From Flaccisagitta enflata (Eukaryota > Chaetognatha > Sagittoidea > Aphragmophora), in assembly GCA_965153355.1 (NCBI GenBank), contig OZ231126.1:38130001-38194000 (forward strand): a DNA stretch of 64,000 nucleotides, written 5' to 3'. Every line of letters starts with the position of its first letter. Within the stretch, counting starts at the first letter, position 1. Position numbers and translations under genes: made by a program. Positions 45,720-58,754 of this stretch are shown in pieces. The notes under the pieces were generated by a model that saw only the letters and a list, made by a program, of their open reading frames with translations, did not search any database and was not told the origin of the DNA.

Positions 45720-46275
45720 CCCCGCTACTTAAACATTCAACTAATTAGCTCTTTACATAATCCCATTCGCCTTAACACCCTTAACACCCTCATTCCTAAT
45801 TCAGCTCCGCTGACATCCAACTTAGTCACTCTAAGACTTTACCTCCTCCCCTTCACCCTCACACCCTAATTCCTAATATTACTCCTTTTACGTTGGACCA
45901 ATTTACTCTTTACTTCCTCCCCTTTGCCCTAAGACCCTCATCCCTGGTTTTACTCCTCTTATGTTTGGCTTATTCACTCCTGACTTCCTACCTTTTGCCG
46001 GCCTAACACCCACACTCCTAGTTGAACACCTCTTACGTTCAACTTGTATTCACTCATTACTTCCCTCCCTTCGCCCAAACACCCTCATTCCTCTTTACTT
46101 TCACCCATTTGCCCTCATTCCTAGTTTTACTCTTCTTTCATCCAATTATTCTACCCTTCGCCCTTACACCTTTGTTCCTAGTTTTACTTCTTTAACATCC
46201 ATCTAATTCATTCTTTACTTCCTCCCCTTCACCCTAACACCCTCATTCCTAGTTTTACTCTTTACTTCCTCTTCT
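45720..46275. repeat. Pyrimidine-rich minisatellite, period about 70 bp
   Basis: CCCTCATTCCTAGTTTTACT, TTTACTTCCTCCCCTTCNCC and CTAACACCCTCATTCC recur about seven times. A single related unit is at 41035-41100. The short plus-strand ORFs are not supported. Confidence 0.85.
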
Positions 46276-46374
46276 TTTTTCCGACTGCTCAGTTCTCGAG
46301 AGTCTCGAGACTTGACCTAATTTCGTCCAACGGAAGTCGTCTCACCGACTTATTGACATTTCTGATACAGAGTA

Positions 46375-46665
46375 CAGTGGACAACTAGACAACTGGACAG
46401 AAGACAAATACTTCTGGCATATTTTACCCGCCTCTAACGATGGCACTTCAATATATCGCTCTTGTCTAATTCTGTCTGCAACCAAACCCCGCAGGCCTAC
46501 ACCCTCACTCCTTCCCAAACGGCATACAAATTAAAGAGGACCATTGGACAAAAGACGAATCTTTCTGAGTTCTGACAAATTTCAACTGCCTCTTAATCTT
46601 ATGATGGCTCTTCAACTTCAGTCTGCACCCTGCACCTGTACCCTCACTCCTTCCTAAACTGGATG
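46375..46665. repeat. Diverged tandem duplication, period about 145 bp
   Basis: GGACANAAGACNAATNNTTCTG, AACTGCCTCT/CCGCCTCTAA, ATGGCNCTTCAA and TACCCTCACTCCTTCCNAAAC occur twice. Confidence 0.65.
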
Positions 46666-46794
46666 CTGATGCTTCACGAAACCCGGTGATCAAAACCCTG
46701 AAACAGCAGACGAGTTCTATGATAAGATTCTTATCTATCATTCATCAACCTAGACAAGCAAACTCGGATTGTAATTTGAGACACTGCTCCGAGA

Positions 46795-46991
46795 AACAAG
46801 GCCGGATACACGGCTACCCTAGTCGCGTGCGGGTGGGCAGGAGCAGAGCTGGAGAAGTTCACTTGGGCATCTGGGCAGGAGCAGTACGCTCAAAAAGCTC
46901 AAAAACGCCTGAAAAAGTAAAAAGGGGTCCGACTAACCGACCGACCAACCGACATAGCGGGGTGTAGAGTCGCGTAGCACGCGACTAAAAA
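46795..46991 (+). mobile_element. HINE-like element
   Basis: AACAAGGCCGGATACACGGC, AGTCGCGTGCGGGTGGGCAG, CATCTGGGCAGGAGCAGT, (GACC)n, AGCGGGGTGTAG and the hairpin AGTCGCGTAGCACGCGACT followed by AAAAA. Confidence 0.85.
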
Positions 46992-47479
46992 GTAAAAGTA
47001 AAATTACGTTCGCCACGTGGTTATGGCAGAACTGGCCAGTGGCAAAATATGAGTCTCCACTCTAAACGATAAACGTTAGAACGTTGTACCGTGGAAAACT
47101 TGCACGCGATTGTAAGCTTTGAACAGTCATTAACTGATTAACTTCACCAGTTCTTTTTCTTTTCTTAACTCATCAAGCACCATATCAAGCCGTCCTCTCA
47201 ACACTTCATTCATGCCCTCTCTGACCTTGTTATGCCAATCCCCAAAACTTGACGACTGGACCTTCGCCTTAGTTCCTCAGTGACCCCGAGAAAGAGAGCA
47301 AGATGCCGATGATGAGCAAGATACCAGAGGAAGAAATCGGGGTTTTATCGCCATCCCTTCAAATACGCCTGTCGATGTTTAATGATGAGAAAACGATTGG
47401 ATAAAGAAAAGAAAAAGAACAAAAACAAAACAAAAAAGCCATTATTCAGGGTGCTTTTACTTCATCCTGCATAAGACAG
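46992..47479. other. Gene-free stretch
   Basis: Nothing recognised beyond AT-rich sequence and A-runs. Confidence 0.45.
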
Positions 47480-47900
47480 CGAGCATTTGATGTCAACATA
47501 AAATGTTTCGCCCCATTTTTTAAACCATAGTTGAATAATTATGATGCAACAATTACTTTGATAAGACAAATTGTCTCCAGAAATACTCTTTGTGTATGTC
47601 TCTGTCATATATTAACCTCAAAAGAACCTTTAAATCGGCAATTCACGCAAGAAAAGCAAAGAAAATAAGGGTTTATAGTGAGATTTTGCTTACATTTATT
47701 ATCTCATTACTGCTGTTAAAATTATAAGACTTCCAAATGCAGAGAAATTTTGCATTTCTAAGAATATAGCCGCCTTCATAATCAATTTTGGAAGGCGGCT
47801 ATGTTCTTCATTTTTGAGTTTTTTCATTTTCTATGCAAAGTTATAATTTTAACAAGCCTCCTATCAGTGAACAAATACTAAATTTTCAATATTTTTGAAT
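47480..47900 (-). repeat. Dispersed hairpin-bearing repeat, copy 4
   Basis: Shares AGACAAATTGTCTCCAGA and AATTATGATGCAA with the 20-kb copy in reverse. Its own hairpin is GTTAAAATTATAA/TTATAATTTTAAC and ATAGCCGCCTTC/GAAGGCGGCTAT. Confidence 0.7.
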
Positions 47901-48303
47901 GAATATATTTTATTAATGATAGCTACACTTTCTCTTTTATCCTATTTGAATGCAAATTTAGCAATGAAATACTTATTATGATATACTTCAATGATTATTT
48001 TCATGTTATTTTATATTTTCATTCCCATAAAATTTTCTATTTTAACCCCTTTTGACACACTAAATCTTGCCGTCGAATGCTCGCCGTCATAACCACATTC
48101 TTTCCGCGCATAACGATGTGATGAGTCCGGGGAAAAAAATTCCTCATTTGATAAAATGACTTCACATCCACACCCTTTGCCTTTGATATGGCTGTGGCTT
48201 GTTATGGTTTACATGATAATAGTGATGAAAGTCTTGGCAATGCTACGGCACTGTGATAATCATGGTAGATTGGTGGGTACTGTAATGCGCTGGCTCTTGT
48301 TCA

Positions 48304-48304
<1 letters not shown>

Positions 48305-48391
<87 letters not shown>

Positions 48392-48399
48392 GCTGTTGG
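48305..48399. repeat. (TTG)n microsatellite
   Basis: About 95 bp of TTG. Confidence 0.95.
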
Positions 48400-48537
48400 T
48401 TTTTCTTCTAATGTATGTGTTGTCTGCGTTGAGTAGTTCATTCTTCTTCTTGTGTGCCCAGAAGGCCCTGTTGTGTTTTTGTATACGAAACCCTCTTTAA
48501 ACATCTGAATCATATTTGTAAAGCTTTCAGGCGCGAC

Positions 48538-48655
<118 letters not shown>

Positions 48656-48699
48656 TAGCTTGTACCTAAATGACGAAAAGTGATAAATTTGGCATTCTA

Positions 48700-49880
48700 C
48701 ATGCACTTTATGCTGTGGGGCTGTCTTGGCCTCCTGTTAAGATCAGTTTTGCCACTCAAATCCTACTTTAAGCTTTCCGCATCTTACCCTTTGTAAAACC
48801 TACCTCTATGAGGAACCAAAAATTTTAAAGTGCTTAAATCTCTGCTTTGACTGCAGATTTGAAATCTGCAGAAAAAACTGTTAATTCAACACTGTGCTTT
48901 TAAAACAATTCTGAGTGAAAAGTCATATAACTGTGGGTTTTTCTACATTTTTGAGCAGTATTAGGGTGTAAGAGCATGTAACTAGCAAAAACAAAATCAT
49001 TCACTGAGCGCTTTTTGAGTAACCTTCAAAATAAAAAAAAAATAGACCTAATTTTAATGCAGATTCTTCTGGGATGTGTTGACTAAATTTTTGATTCTAT
49101 ATTGTTAATCTATGCAAAATCCCCTTTCATTTGATAGGTCACACTCTATACTTTTGCAAAAAATTAAAATTTTCATTTTTTGAGTCACCGTTACAAAAAA
49201 GTAACGGTGGCTCAAAATATGAAAACCTAATATTTATATTAAACCATATAGTGTGACCTATCAAATGAAAGGAAATTTTGTATAGAATAAAAATATGGAA
49301 TCAAAAAATGAGCCAATACTACTCATTAGAATCTGCATTACAAATAGCTTTAATTTTTTTCTATTTTGAAGATTACTCAAAAAGCGCACGGGGAATGATT
49401 TTATTTTTGCTAGTTACATGCTCTTACATCCCAATACTGCTCAAAAATGCAGAAAAACCCACAGTTATAAGACTTTCCACTGGGAATTTCTTTAAAAGCA
49501 CAGTGTCAAAGTGCTTTCCTTTTTTCAATATTTCAACTAGAAGGTGCTCAAAATAAGCGTCAAAGTTTGCAAAACCTACCTTTCTCTTTTATTTCTTTGT
49601 AAAATCGCCGAACTTACCTTTTTGTCATATCTTCAAGATGAATTTTGACTATGATCCCGAAGGAATTTTGTAAAAAGGAGAGCACGTTCAATTATCAGTT
49701 TTTCATGCAGATTTCAAATATGCAGTCAAAAATGGTATTTTAGTAACTTGAATTTTTTGGTTACCTATAGGCAAAAGGAAGGCGCGGCCAGCAAGATGCA
49801 AAATTTTCAATCTGAAATTGATGTCATTAGAAGCCCAAGACAGCCTCACAACAAGAACTACTCGTGGACATCTGATTTTA
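48700..49880. mobile_element. Large fold-back element, about 1.2 kb
   Basis: Centre at 49184-49219 (GAGTCACCGTTACAAAA / AGTAACGGTGGCTC). Matching arm blocks: ATTTGATAGGTCACACT / GTGTGACCTATCAAAT, AGCATGTAACTAGCAAAAA / TTTTTGCTAGTTACATGCT, GACTGCAGATTTGAAATCTG / CAGATTTCAAATATGCAGTC. The right arm has an extra segment near 49560-49690. No ORF supported. Confidence 0.8.
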
Positions 49881-49914
49881 TTGTTTTTTGTCATTTCGGT
49901 ACAAGCTAGTGTGT

Positions 49915-51355
49915 ATGTGTGTGTATGCGCATTAGGGGTGGGGATAATGCACCTTAGTCAACGGATCAAGTTGCAGGTGAAGAATATGTGCTAACATGAT
50001 GAGAATAGATGGTATACCAAGTTACAGGACCTTTGGAACAGTTTCAGCCTAGCCCTCCACCCCCCTCCCCTGCCCCCAGGGCTTCAAAACCCAGAAAACG
50101 CGACTTTTTTGCAATTTTAAGCGTGTTTTGCCTTCCAAATGTGTTAAAAAATGATAGAAACTACTAAAACACATTCTAAAATATGTAACCTGACATGTGA
50201 TTACCCATTTGGGGTGTGACACAGGATTTTTTATGGGCATAGACCCTCCAGAAATACTGCAAAATGATGATTTTTGCCTGTTTTAAGTAATTCAAGTTAT
50301 ATTGTGATATCATCTGTTCAAAAATTTATGTTACATGTTTATGGCAAGTATGTTGTTAAGGGCAGTCAGTGGGTGGGCAGGGGCAATAATGCAGGTGGGA
50401 TAGGGATGTCTTGTAGGTGGGCAGGGGCTGTTATGCTTAGAAATCACAATTTTGGCCAATTTTGCATCATTGTAAATTTTCCTATTATGAACCATTCTAA
50501 AATGTGCAACCTGACATGTGATTATCCATTTGGGTTATGATGCTAGGTTGCATACCACTCACCTTTCATACCACTCAAATATGATCATGAAATTCGCTTT
50601 GGATGAAACAACAGCAAAGACACATTTTAGCAACATTTTTTAGATTTGATTGCAAAACTGATGTAATAATAAAAAGAGTGTCTGCTTTGAGATGTACAAT
50701 ATCATTATTCATTTTTTCATGTTTAAGTTGCTTGCAAAGCGACTCTTTAAGAGAGTGTGCCCATCCATCCTAGGGTTGGATCATTATACAAAATAATACA
50801 ATGATGCAAAATTGGCCAAAATTGTTATTTTTAAGCTTAAGAGCCCCTGCCCACCTACAAGACAGCCCCAGCCCACCTGCATTACTGCCCCTGCCCACCC
50901 ACAGACTGCCCCTAATGACATACTTGCCATTAACATGTAACGTAAATTTTCGTACAGATTTTTTCGTACAATATAACTTAAATTACTTAAAACTGGCAAA
51001 AATCATTATTTTGCAGTAATTCTGGAGTGTTTATACTCACAAAAAATCCTGTTTCACAGCCCAAATGGGTAATCACATGTCAGGTTACACATTTTAGAAT
51101 GTGCTTTAGTATTTTCTATCATTTTTTAACACATTTTGAAAGCAAAACATGCTTAAAATAGCAAAAAAAAATCGTTTTTTCTGGATTTTGAAGCCCTGGG
51201 GGCACGGGGGGTGGAGGGCTAGGCTGAAACTGTTCCAAAGGTCCTGAAACTTGGTATACCATCTATTCTCATCATGTTAGCACATGTTCTTCACCTGCAG
51301 CTTGATCCGTTGATTAAGGTGCATTATCCCCACCCCTAATGCGCATATATGCGTG
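49915..51355. mobile_element. Large fold-back element, about 1.4 kb
   Basis: Arms match over 49915-50474 and 50799-51355: GCATTAGGGGTGGGGATAAT / ATTATCCCCACCCCTAATGC, CATGATGAGAATAGATGGTA / TACCATCTATTCTCATCATG, AACCTGACATGTGATTACCC / GGGTAATCACATGTCAGGTT. A spacer of about 320 bp separates them. It begins where the previous fold-back ends. Confidence 0.85.
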
Positions 51356-51358
51356 TAC

Positions 51359-51425
51359 GTGCGTGCATGTGTGTGTGTGTGTGTTTGTTTGTCAGGCAGT
51401 CTTTGTGTTAGTGTGTCTGTCTGTC
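51359..51425. repeat. GT/GTCT simple sequence
   Basis: GTGCGTGCATGTGTGTGTG continuing into TGTCTGTCTATC. Confidence 0.85.
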
Positions 51426-51772
51426 TATCTGTGTCTTCGTAACTTTGGGGGGGGGGGGAGATGTAAGACAGAGAGTGCGGAAATATGGAGACAAAGAGAA
51501 AATGCGTAGCAGTTGAAACAAATCTCGATTGTGGGAAAATTGTACAGCCAAACGCATTTAAAAGGATGACGTGCATCGAGGCCATCTAGTTCAAACGCAG
51601 ACAAAAAGTGAAATAAAAAGAGAAAAACAAAAGAAAAATAAAAGAAACATGAACTGGAAAGAAAAGAAAAGGCTAGAAGATCTTTTGAAGTCTTCCCTCC
51701 TAATTTGGATAAGGGAAAAAACTCGGGGACCTCCAAGGAGAACGTGAGAGAAGACCAATTATGAACGAGCCG

Positions 51773-51825
<53 letters not shown>

Positions 51826-52166
51826 GGAGGGGGGAGGGTTCCAGAGGAAGATCTTTTATGCTGGACAGATAACAAAACAATGGCATTGTTTGAAAGAAAA
51901 GAAACGGACCGACTTTCAACTCGATTACAAACCGATGAAAAAAGCTGCCAAAAAGGCGAATCCATTATCTCGTCTTTTTGTCACAAAATGTATTTGTTTC
52001 TGTGGCAGTGGTGGGCGAAGTTCGGGGGTGGGGTAGTATAAAATGCGCAGGATTTGTGAGAAAAATGGAATTGATTTCTACCCTTGTTAGCCTGGGAACA
52101 CGTTTTAAAAGTTAGAGAATTCACATCGATGGCGCTGAAGTCCGATTCTGAAGTCGGATGATAAAA
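51426..52166. other. Gene-free stretch with (GA)n at 51776-51821
   Basis: A G-run at 51447-51460 and 46 bp of GA. No gene recognised. Confidence 0.5.
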
Positions 52167-52286
52167 ATAAGGCCAAGCTGGCCAACACGTGCTCCTTATG
52201 GCCTGATGGCCGAAAGTTTTCGTGACCGACCGACCAACGCATTCAACGGCCGACTAAAAGGGAGACGTCTTTTCGACGTGCTTTGG
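52167..52286 (+). mobile_element. HINE-like element, CACGTGC variant
   Basis: AATAAGGCCAAGCTGGCC, AACACGTGCTCC, GTGACCGACCGACCAACGC, then CGTGCTTTGGTGCACG hairpin. The left CACGTGC and right GCACG correspond as in other subfamilies. Confidence 0.5.
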
Positions 52287-52559
52287 TGCACGAAATATAG
52301 TACAAACTTTCATGACATGGCAACCCAAAAGTGGTATAAAAGTTTCATAAGGCAGAACAGCCAATAGTTTTATTCAACATCAACTAGTTTTAGTTAACCT
52401 GGATTCTCTAGCTTGATCCAAAACGATTCAATAACACTTGTCATGTCCACTGATCCTGTTGCACTTTTTAGTTTTTACTTGTGTCATATGATTTCAAAAA
52501 TTAATTCTCACTTAAATGTTTGTTCCCCTGAAAAAAAGTCAATGCGTTTGATACACAGG

Positions 52560-55500
52560 ATGCACCGAAGGCCAAACAAAAACTTGATGTAGCAGCATGT
52601 ATGTTATCACTTAAAACAACCTGTAACGAAACAAATTTTGAGTAACAAGGCTCAAAAATGGTTGAGAAGCACCACTTTACACTCAATTTTGACAAATTAA
52701 GGCCAATGCCATGAAAAACAAAGGCAGTTGGGCAAAATAAGAATTTTTTACTGAAAAATAAGGACCGAAATTGGGGTTTTTCAACTTGAGTGACAGTATA
52801 AAAGTAACCTAAATTAGTACCAAATTGATATTCCAGTCCAATCTCCTTGTACAGGGTGTATCATGCCAAATTAGATATAAGAAAACGATGGCATTCTGCT
52901 TCTAAAAATGCAAAAATAATTTTGAAAGAAGATTCAAAGAGCATATGAGCTCCGGTTTTTTGTGTAAAAATTTCATGGGTCTGGGTCAAATGTTGTAGCC
53001 ACAATATCAATTTGAAATAAACTGAGCATTTAAAGGAGAAGCACTTTGAACATGATTTTGATTCTGAAAGTTTTTTTTTTTAATTGCTCTCATTTCTAAA
53101 CGACTTAAGTTACAGATGCCAGATTGGTCCCAAATTAAAGCTTATCAAATCTTCTTTAATTTGAGACCAATCTGGCAAATGTGGCTCAAGCCGTTTAGAA
53201 ATGAGAGCAATTCAAAGAAAAGCTTTCAGCATCACAATCATATCCAAAAAGCTTCTCCTCTAAATGCTCAGTTCACTTCAAATTAATGTTGTGGCTAGAA
53301 TATTTGACCCACACTCATAAATTTTTTACACAAAAAACCGGAGCTTGTATGCTCTTTGAATCTTTTTTTCAGATCTATTTTTGCACTTTTAGAAGCAGAA
53401 TGCCATCGTTTTCTTATATCTAATTTGGCATGATACACCCTGTATCTGCCATAACAGGAACACTACCCTCCATCAACCATACAAGAACGAAACAGTTTGA
53501 CCCAGCCTAAAAATCACAAGTTCACTTTTTATTGTCTTTGCCACTCTAAAATGCATATTTTCGCTGTCCTGTACCTCTATCTATGCGCTCCATAAGAATC
53601 ACAAAACTTACACTAGAGACTCTAACTATGGCTCGAATTTGTTCACACGTTTATTATCTAGCATTAGGAACATGTTTTGCCCACTCGCCCCACTTTTAGA
53701 AAACAAAAATCCATGTCTGGGTGTACCTTCAGAGGCGCGCGTGACAAGCCTGGCAGATTGACCTTCTCTTCGGCCTTATTAGAGAAATTTTATTTTCTAA
53801 AAATTGGAATGTGGGTAAAAACTGTTGATTGAGGCATGAAATAGCTTCATAAGAGTGACTTGAGTGCCTAAGTAAAAAAATTCGGGATATATAATCAGTT
53901 ATATACCCATTTTTAAGGCTTTAAAATGCCTCTTTACGAGCCAAAAATTGCTCAATTTGCCCCCTTCAATCTATCAACCTTTTAAAGGGGTTTTCATGAT
54001 GAATGTTGCCAGAAAATGGCAAATACTGTCTTAGAACATAGTATTTTGATAATTTAGATTGAAAATCATCCAAAAAGTACAGTTTTTGAATTTTGGATTC
54101 ACTGCAGTTTCCTTATAAGGGTGCACCGAAGGCCAAACAAAAACTTGATGTAGCAGCATGTATGTTATCACTTAAAACACCCTGTAAAGAAACAAATTTT
54201 GAGTAACAAGGCTCAAAAATGGTTGAGAAGCACCACTTTACACTCAATTTTGACAAATTAAGGCCAATGCCATGAAAAACAAAGGCAGTTGGGCAAAATA
54301 AGAATTGTTTACTGAAAAATAAGGACCGAAATTGGGGTTTTTCAACTTGAGTGACAGTATAAAAGTAACCTAAATTAGTACCAAATTGATATTCCAGTCC
54401 AATCTCCTTGTATCTGCCATAACAGGAACACCACCCTCCATCAACCATACAAGAACGAAACAGTTTGACCCAGCCTAAAAATCACAAGTTCACTTTTTAT
54501 TGTCTTTGCCACTCTAAAATGCATATTTTCGCTGTCCTGTTCCTCTATCTATGCGCTCCATAAAAATCACAAAACTTACACTAGAGACTCTAACTATGGC
54601 TCGAATTTGTTCACACGTTTATTATCTAGCATTAGGAACATGTTTTGCCCACTCGCCCCACTTTTAGAAAACAAAAATCCATGTCTGGGTGTACCTTCAG
54701 AGGCGCGCGTGACAAGCCTGGCAGATTGACCTTCTCTTCGGCCTTATTAGAGAAATTTTATTTTCTAAAAATTGGAATGTGGGTAAAAACTGTTGATTGA
54801 GGCATGAAATAGCTTCATAAGAGTGACTTGAGTGCCTAAGTAAAAAAATTCGGGATATATAATCAGTTATATACCCATTTTTAAGGCTTTAAAATGCCTC
54901 TTTACGAGCCAAAAATTGCTCAATTTGCCCCCTTCAATCTATCAACCTTTTAAAGGGGTTTTCATGATGAATGTTGCCAGAAAATGGCAAATACTGTCTT
55001 AGAACATAGTATTTTGATAATTTAGATTGAAAATCATCCAAAAAGTACAGTTTTTGAATTTTGGATTCACTGCAGTTTCCTTATAAGGGTGCACCGAAGG
55101 CCAAACAAAAACTTGATGTAGCAGCATGTATGTTATCACTTAAAACACCCTGTAAAGAAACAAATTTTGAGTAACAAGGCTCAAAAATGGTTGAGAAGCA
55201 CCACTTTACACTCAATTTTGACAAATTAAGGCCAATGCCATGAAAAACAAAGGCAGTTGGGCAAAATAAGAATTTTTTACTGAAAAATAAGGACCGAAAT
55301 TGGGGTTTTTCAACTTGAGTGACAGTATAAAAGTAACCTAAATTAGTACCAAATTGATATTCCAGTCCAATCTCCTTGTATCTGCCATAACAGGAACACC
55401 ACCCTCCATCAACCATACAAGAACGAAACAGTTTGACCCAGCCTAAAAATCACAAGTTCACTTTTTATTGTCTTTGCCACTCTAAAATGCATATTTTCGC

Positions 55501-58500
55501 TGTCCTGTACCTCTATCTATGCGCTCCATAAAAATCACAAAACTTACACTAGAGACTCTAACTATGGCTCGAATTTGTTCACACGTTTATTATCTAGCAT
55601 TAGGAACATGTTTTGCCCACTCGCCCCACTTTTAGAAAACAAAAATCCATGTCTGGGTGTACCTTCAGAGGCGCGCGTGACAAGCCTGGCAGATTGACCT
55701 TCTCTTCGGCCTTATTAGAGAAATTTTATTTTCTAAAAATTGGAATGTGGGTAAAAACTGTTGATTGAGGCATGAAATAGCTTCATAAGAGTGACTTGAG
55801 TGCCTAAGTAAAAAAATTCGGGATATATAATCAGTTATATACCCATTTTTAAGGCTTTAAAATGCCTCTTTACGAGCCAAAAATTGCTCAATTTGCCCCC
55901 TTCAATCTATCAACCTTTTAAAGGGGTTTTCATGATGAATGTTGCCAGAAAATGGCAAATACTGTCTTAGAACATAGTATTTTGATAATTTAGATTGAAA
56001 ATCATCCAAAAAGTACAGTTTTTGAATTTTGGATTCACTGCAGTTTCCTTATAAGGGTGCACCGAAGGCCAAACAAAAACTTGATGTAGCAGCATGTATG
56101 TTATCACTTAAAACACCCTGTAAAGAAACAAATTTTGAGTAACAAGGCTCAAAAATGGTTGAGAAGCACCACTTTACACTCAATTTTGACAAATTAAGGC
56201 CAATGCCATGAAAAACAAAGGCAGTTGGGCAAAATAAGAATTTTTTACTGAAAAATAAGGACCGAAATTGGGGTTTTTCAACTTGAGTGACAGTATAAAA
56301 GTAACCTAAATTAGTACCAAATTGATATTCCAGTCCAATCTCCTTGTATCTGCCATAACAGGAACACCACCCTCCATCAACCATACAAGAACGAAACAGT
56401 TTGACCCAGCCTAAAAATCACAAGTTCACTTTTTATTGTCTTTGCCACTCTAAAATGCATATTTTCGCTGTCCTGTACCTCTATCTATGCGCTCCATAAA
56501 AATCACAAAACTTACACTAGAGACTCTAACTATGGCTCGAATTTGTTCACACGTTTATTATCTAGCATTAGGAACATGTTTTGCCCACTCGCCCCACTTT
56601 TAGAAAACAAAAATCCATGTCTGGGTGTACCTTCAGAGGCGCGCGTGACAAGCCTGGCAGATTGACCTTCTCTTCGGCCTTATTAGAGAAATTTTATTTT
56701 CTAAAAATTGGAATGTGGGTAAAAACTGTTGATTGAGGCATGAAATAGCTTCATAAGAGTGACTTGAGTGCCTAAGTAAAAAAATTCGGGATATATAATC
56801 AGTTATATACCCATTTTTAAGGCTTTAAAATGCCTCTTTACGAGCCAAAAATTGCTCAATTTGCCCCCTTCAATCTATCAACCTTTTAAAGGGGTTTTCA
56901 TGATGAATGTTGCCAGAAAATGGCAAATACTGTCTTAGAACATAGTATTTTGATAATTTAGATTGAAAATCATCCAAAAAGTACAGTTTTAGAATTTTGG
57001 ATTCACTGCAGTTTCCTTATAAGGGTGCACCGAAGGCCAAACAAAAACTTGATGTAGCAGCATGTATGTTATCACTTAAAACACCCTGTAAAGAAACAAA
57101 TTTTGAGTAACAAGGCTCAAAAATGGTTGAGAAGCACCACTTTACATTAAAGTTTGAGAAATTAGGGCCAATGACATGAAGAACAAAGGCAGTTGGGCAA
57201 AATAAGAACTTTTAGCTAGAAAAAAGGGACCAAAATTGGGGTTTTTCAACTTGAGTGACAGTACAAAAGTAACCTAAATTAGTACCAAATTGATATTCCA
57301 GTCCAATCTCCTTGTATCTGCCATAACAGGAACACCACCCTCCATCAACCATACAAGAACGAAACAGTTTGACCCAGCCTAAAAATCACAAGTTCACTTT
57401 TTATTGTCTTTGCCACTCTAAAATGCATATTTTCGCTGTCCTGTACCTCTATCTATGCGCTCCATAAAAATCACAAAACTTACACTAGAGACTCTAACTA
57501 TGGCTCGAATTTGTTCACACGTTTATTATCTAGCATTAGGAACATGTTTTGCCCACTCGCCCCACTTTTAGAAAACAAAAATCCATGTCTGGGTGTACCT
57601 TCAGAGGCGCGCGTGACAAGCCTGGCAGATTGACCTTCTCTTCGGCCTTATTAGAGAAATTTTATTTTCTAAAAATTGGAATGTGGGTAAAAACTGTTGA
57701 TTGAGGCATGAAATAGCTTCATAAGAGTGACTTGAGTGCCTAAGTAAAAAAATTCGGGATATATAATCAGTTATATACCCATTTTTAAGGCTTTAAAATG
57801 CCTCTTTACGAGCCAAAAATTGCTCAATTTGCCCCCTTCAATCTATCAACCTTTTAAAGGGGTTTTCATGATGAATGTTGCCAGAAAATGGCAAATACTG
57901 TCTTAGAACATAGTATTTTGATAATTTAGATTGAAAATCATCCAAAAAGTACAGTTTTTGAATTTTGGATTCACTGCAGTTTCCTTATAAGGGTGCACCG
58001 AAGGCCAAACAAAAACTTGATGTAGCAGCATGTATGTTATCACTTAAAACACCCTGTAAAGAAACAAATTTTGAGTAACAAGGCTCAAAAATGGTTGAGA
58101 AGCACCACTTTACACTCAATTTTGACAAATTAAGGCCAATGCCATGAAAAACAAAGGCAGTTGGGCAAAATAAGAATTTTTTACTGAAAAATAAGGACCG
58201 AAAATGGGGTTTTTCAACTTGAGTGACAGTATAAAAGTAACCTAAATTAGTACCAAATTGATATTCCAGTCCAATCTCCTTGTATCTGCCATAACAGGAA
58301 CACCACCCTCCATCAACCATACAAGAACGAAACAGTTTGACCCAGCCTAAAAATCACAAGCTCACTTTTTATTGTCTTTGCCACTCTAAAATGCATATTT
58401 TCGCTGTCCTGTACCTCTATCTATGCGCTCCATAAAAATCACAAAACTTACACTAGAGACTCTAACTATGGCTCGAATTTGTTCACACGTTTATTATCTA

Positions 58501-58615
58501 GCATTAGGAACATGTTTTGCCCACTCGCCCCACTTTTAGAAAACAAAAATCCATGTCTGGGTGTACCTTCAGAGGCGCGCGTGACAAGCCTGGCAGATTG
58601 ACCTTCTCTTCGGCC
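52560..58615. repeat. 968-bp satellite array, about 5.6 copies
   Basis: Units start with GTGCACCGAAGGCCAAAC at about 52560, 54121, 55089, 56057, 57025 and 57993; the last stops at 58615 after CTTCTCTTCGGCC. The spacing is exactly 968 bp except for the first unit, which carries the MITE at 52852. Copies are nearly identical apart from one patch in the fifth. A 111-codon minus-strand ORF recurs but is broken in two units and matches nothing I recognise. Confidence 0.95.
52852..53442. mobile_element. 591-bp fold-back MITE with TA target duplication
   Basis: Two arms of about 285 bp, starting CAGGGTGTATCATGCCAAAT and ending with its complement. TA lies on both sides (52850-52851, 53443-53444). 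The other satellite units read CTTGTATCTGCC with no insert, so the empty site is known. Tc1/mariner-type mobilisation is inferred from TA and the CAGGG start. Confidence 0.93.
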
Positions 58616-58754
58616 CACAGTGATCATCGCAGGAACTGGGTCTTTAAATCGAAATGCTAAACATTTCCTTATCTCAATGATGTATACGTGAACTATGGTA
58701 AACACGTATGAGTTCGTCAGTGCGACAGCGTATGCTTCAGAAGTTATTAACGAT

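Noticed and set aside
54113-58320. 111-codon satellite ORF as a multicopy gene
   Set aside because: Broken in two units, no recognised domain, no splice or promoter signal; repeated identity explains its persistence.
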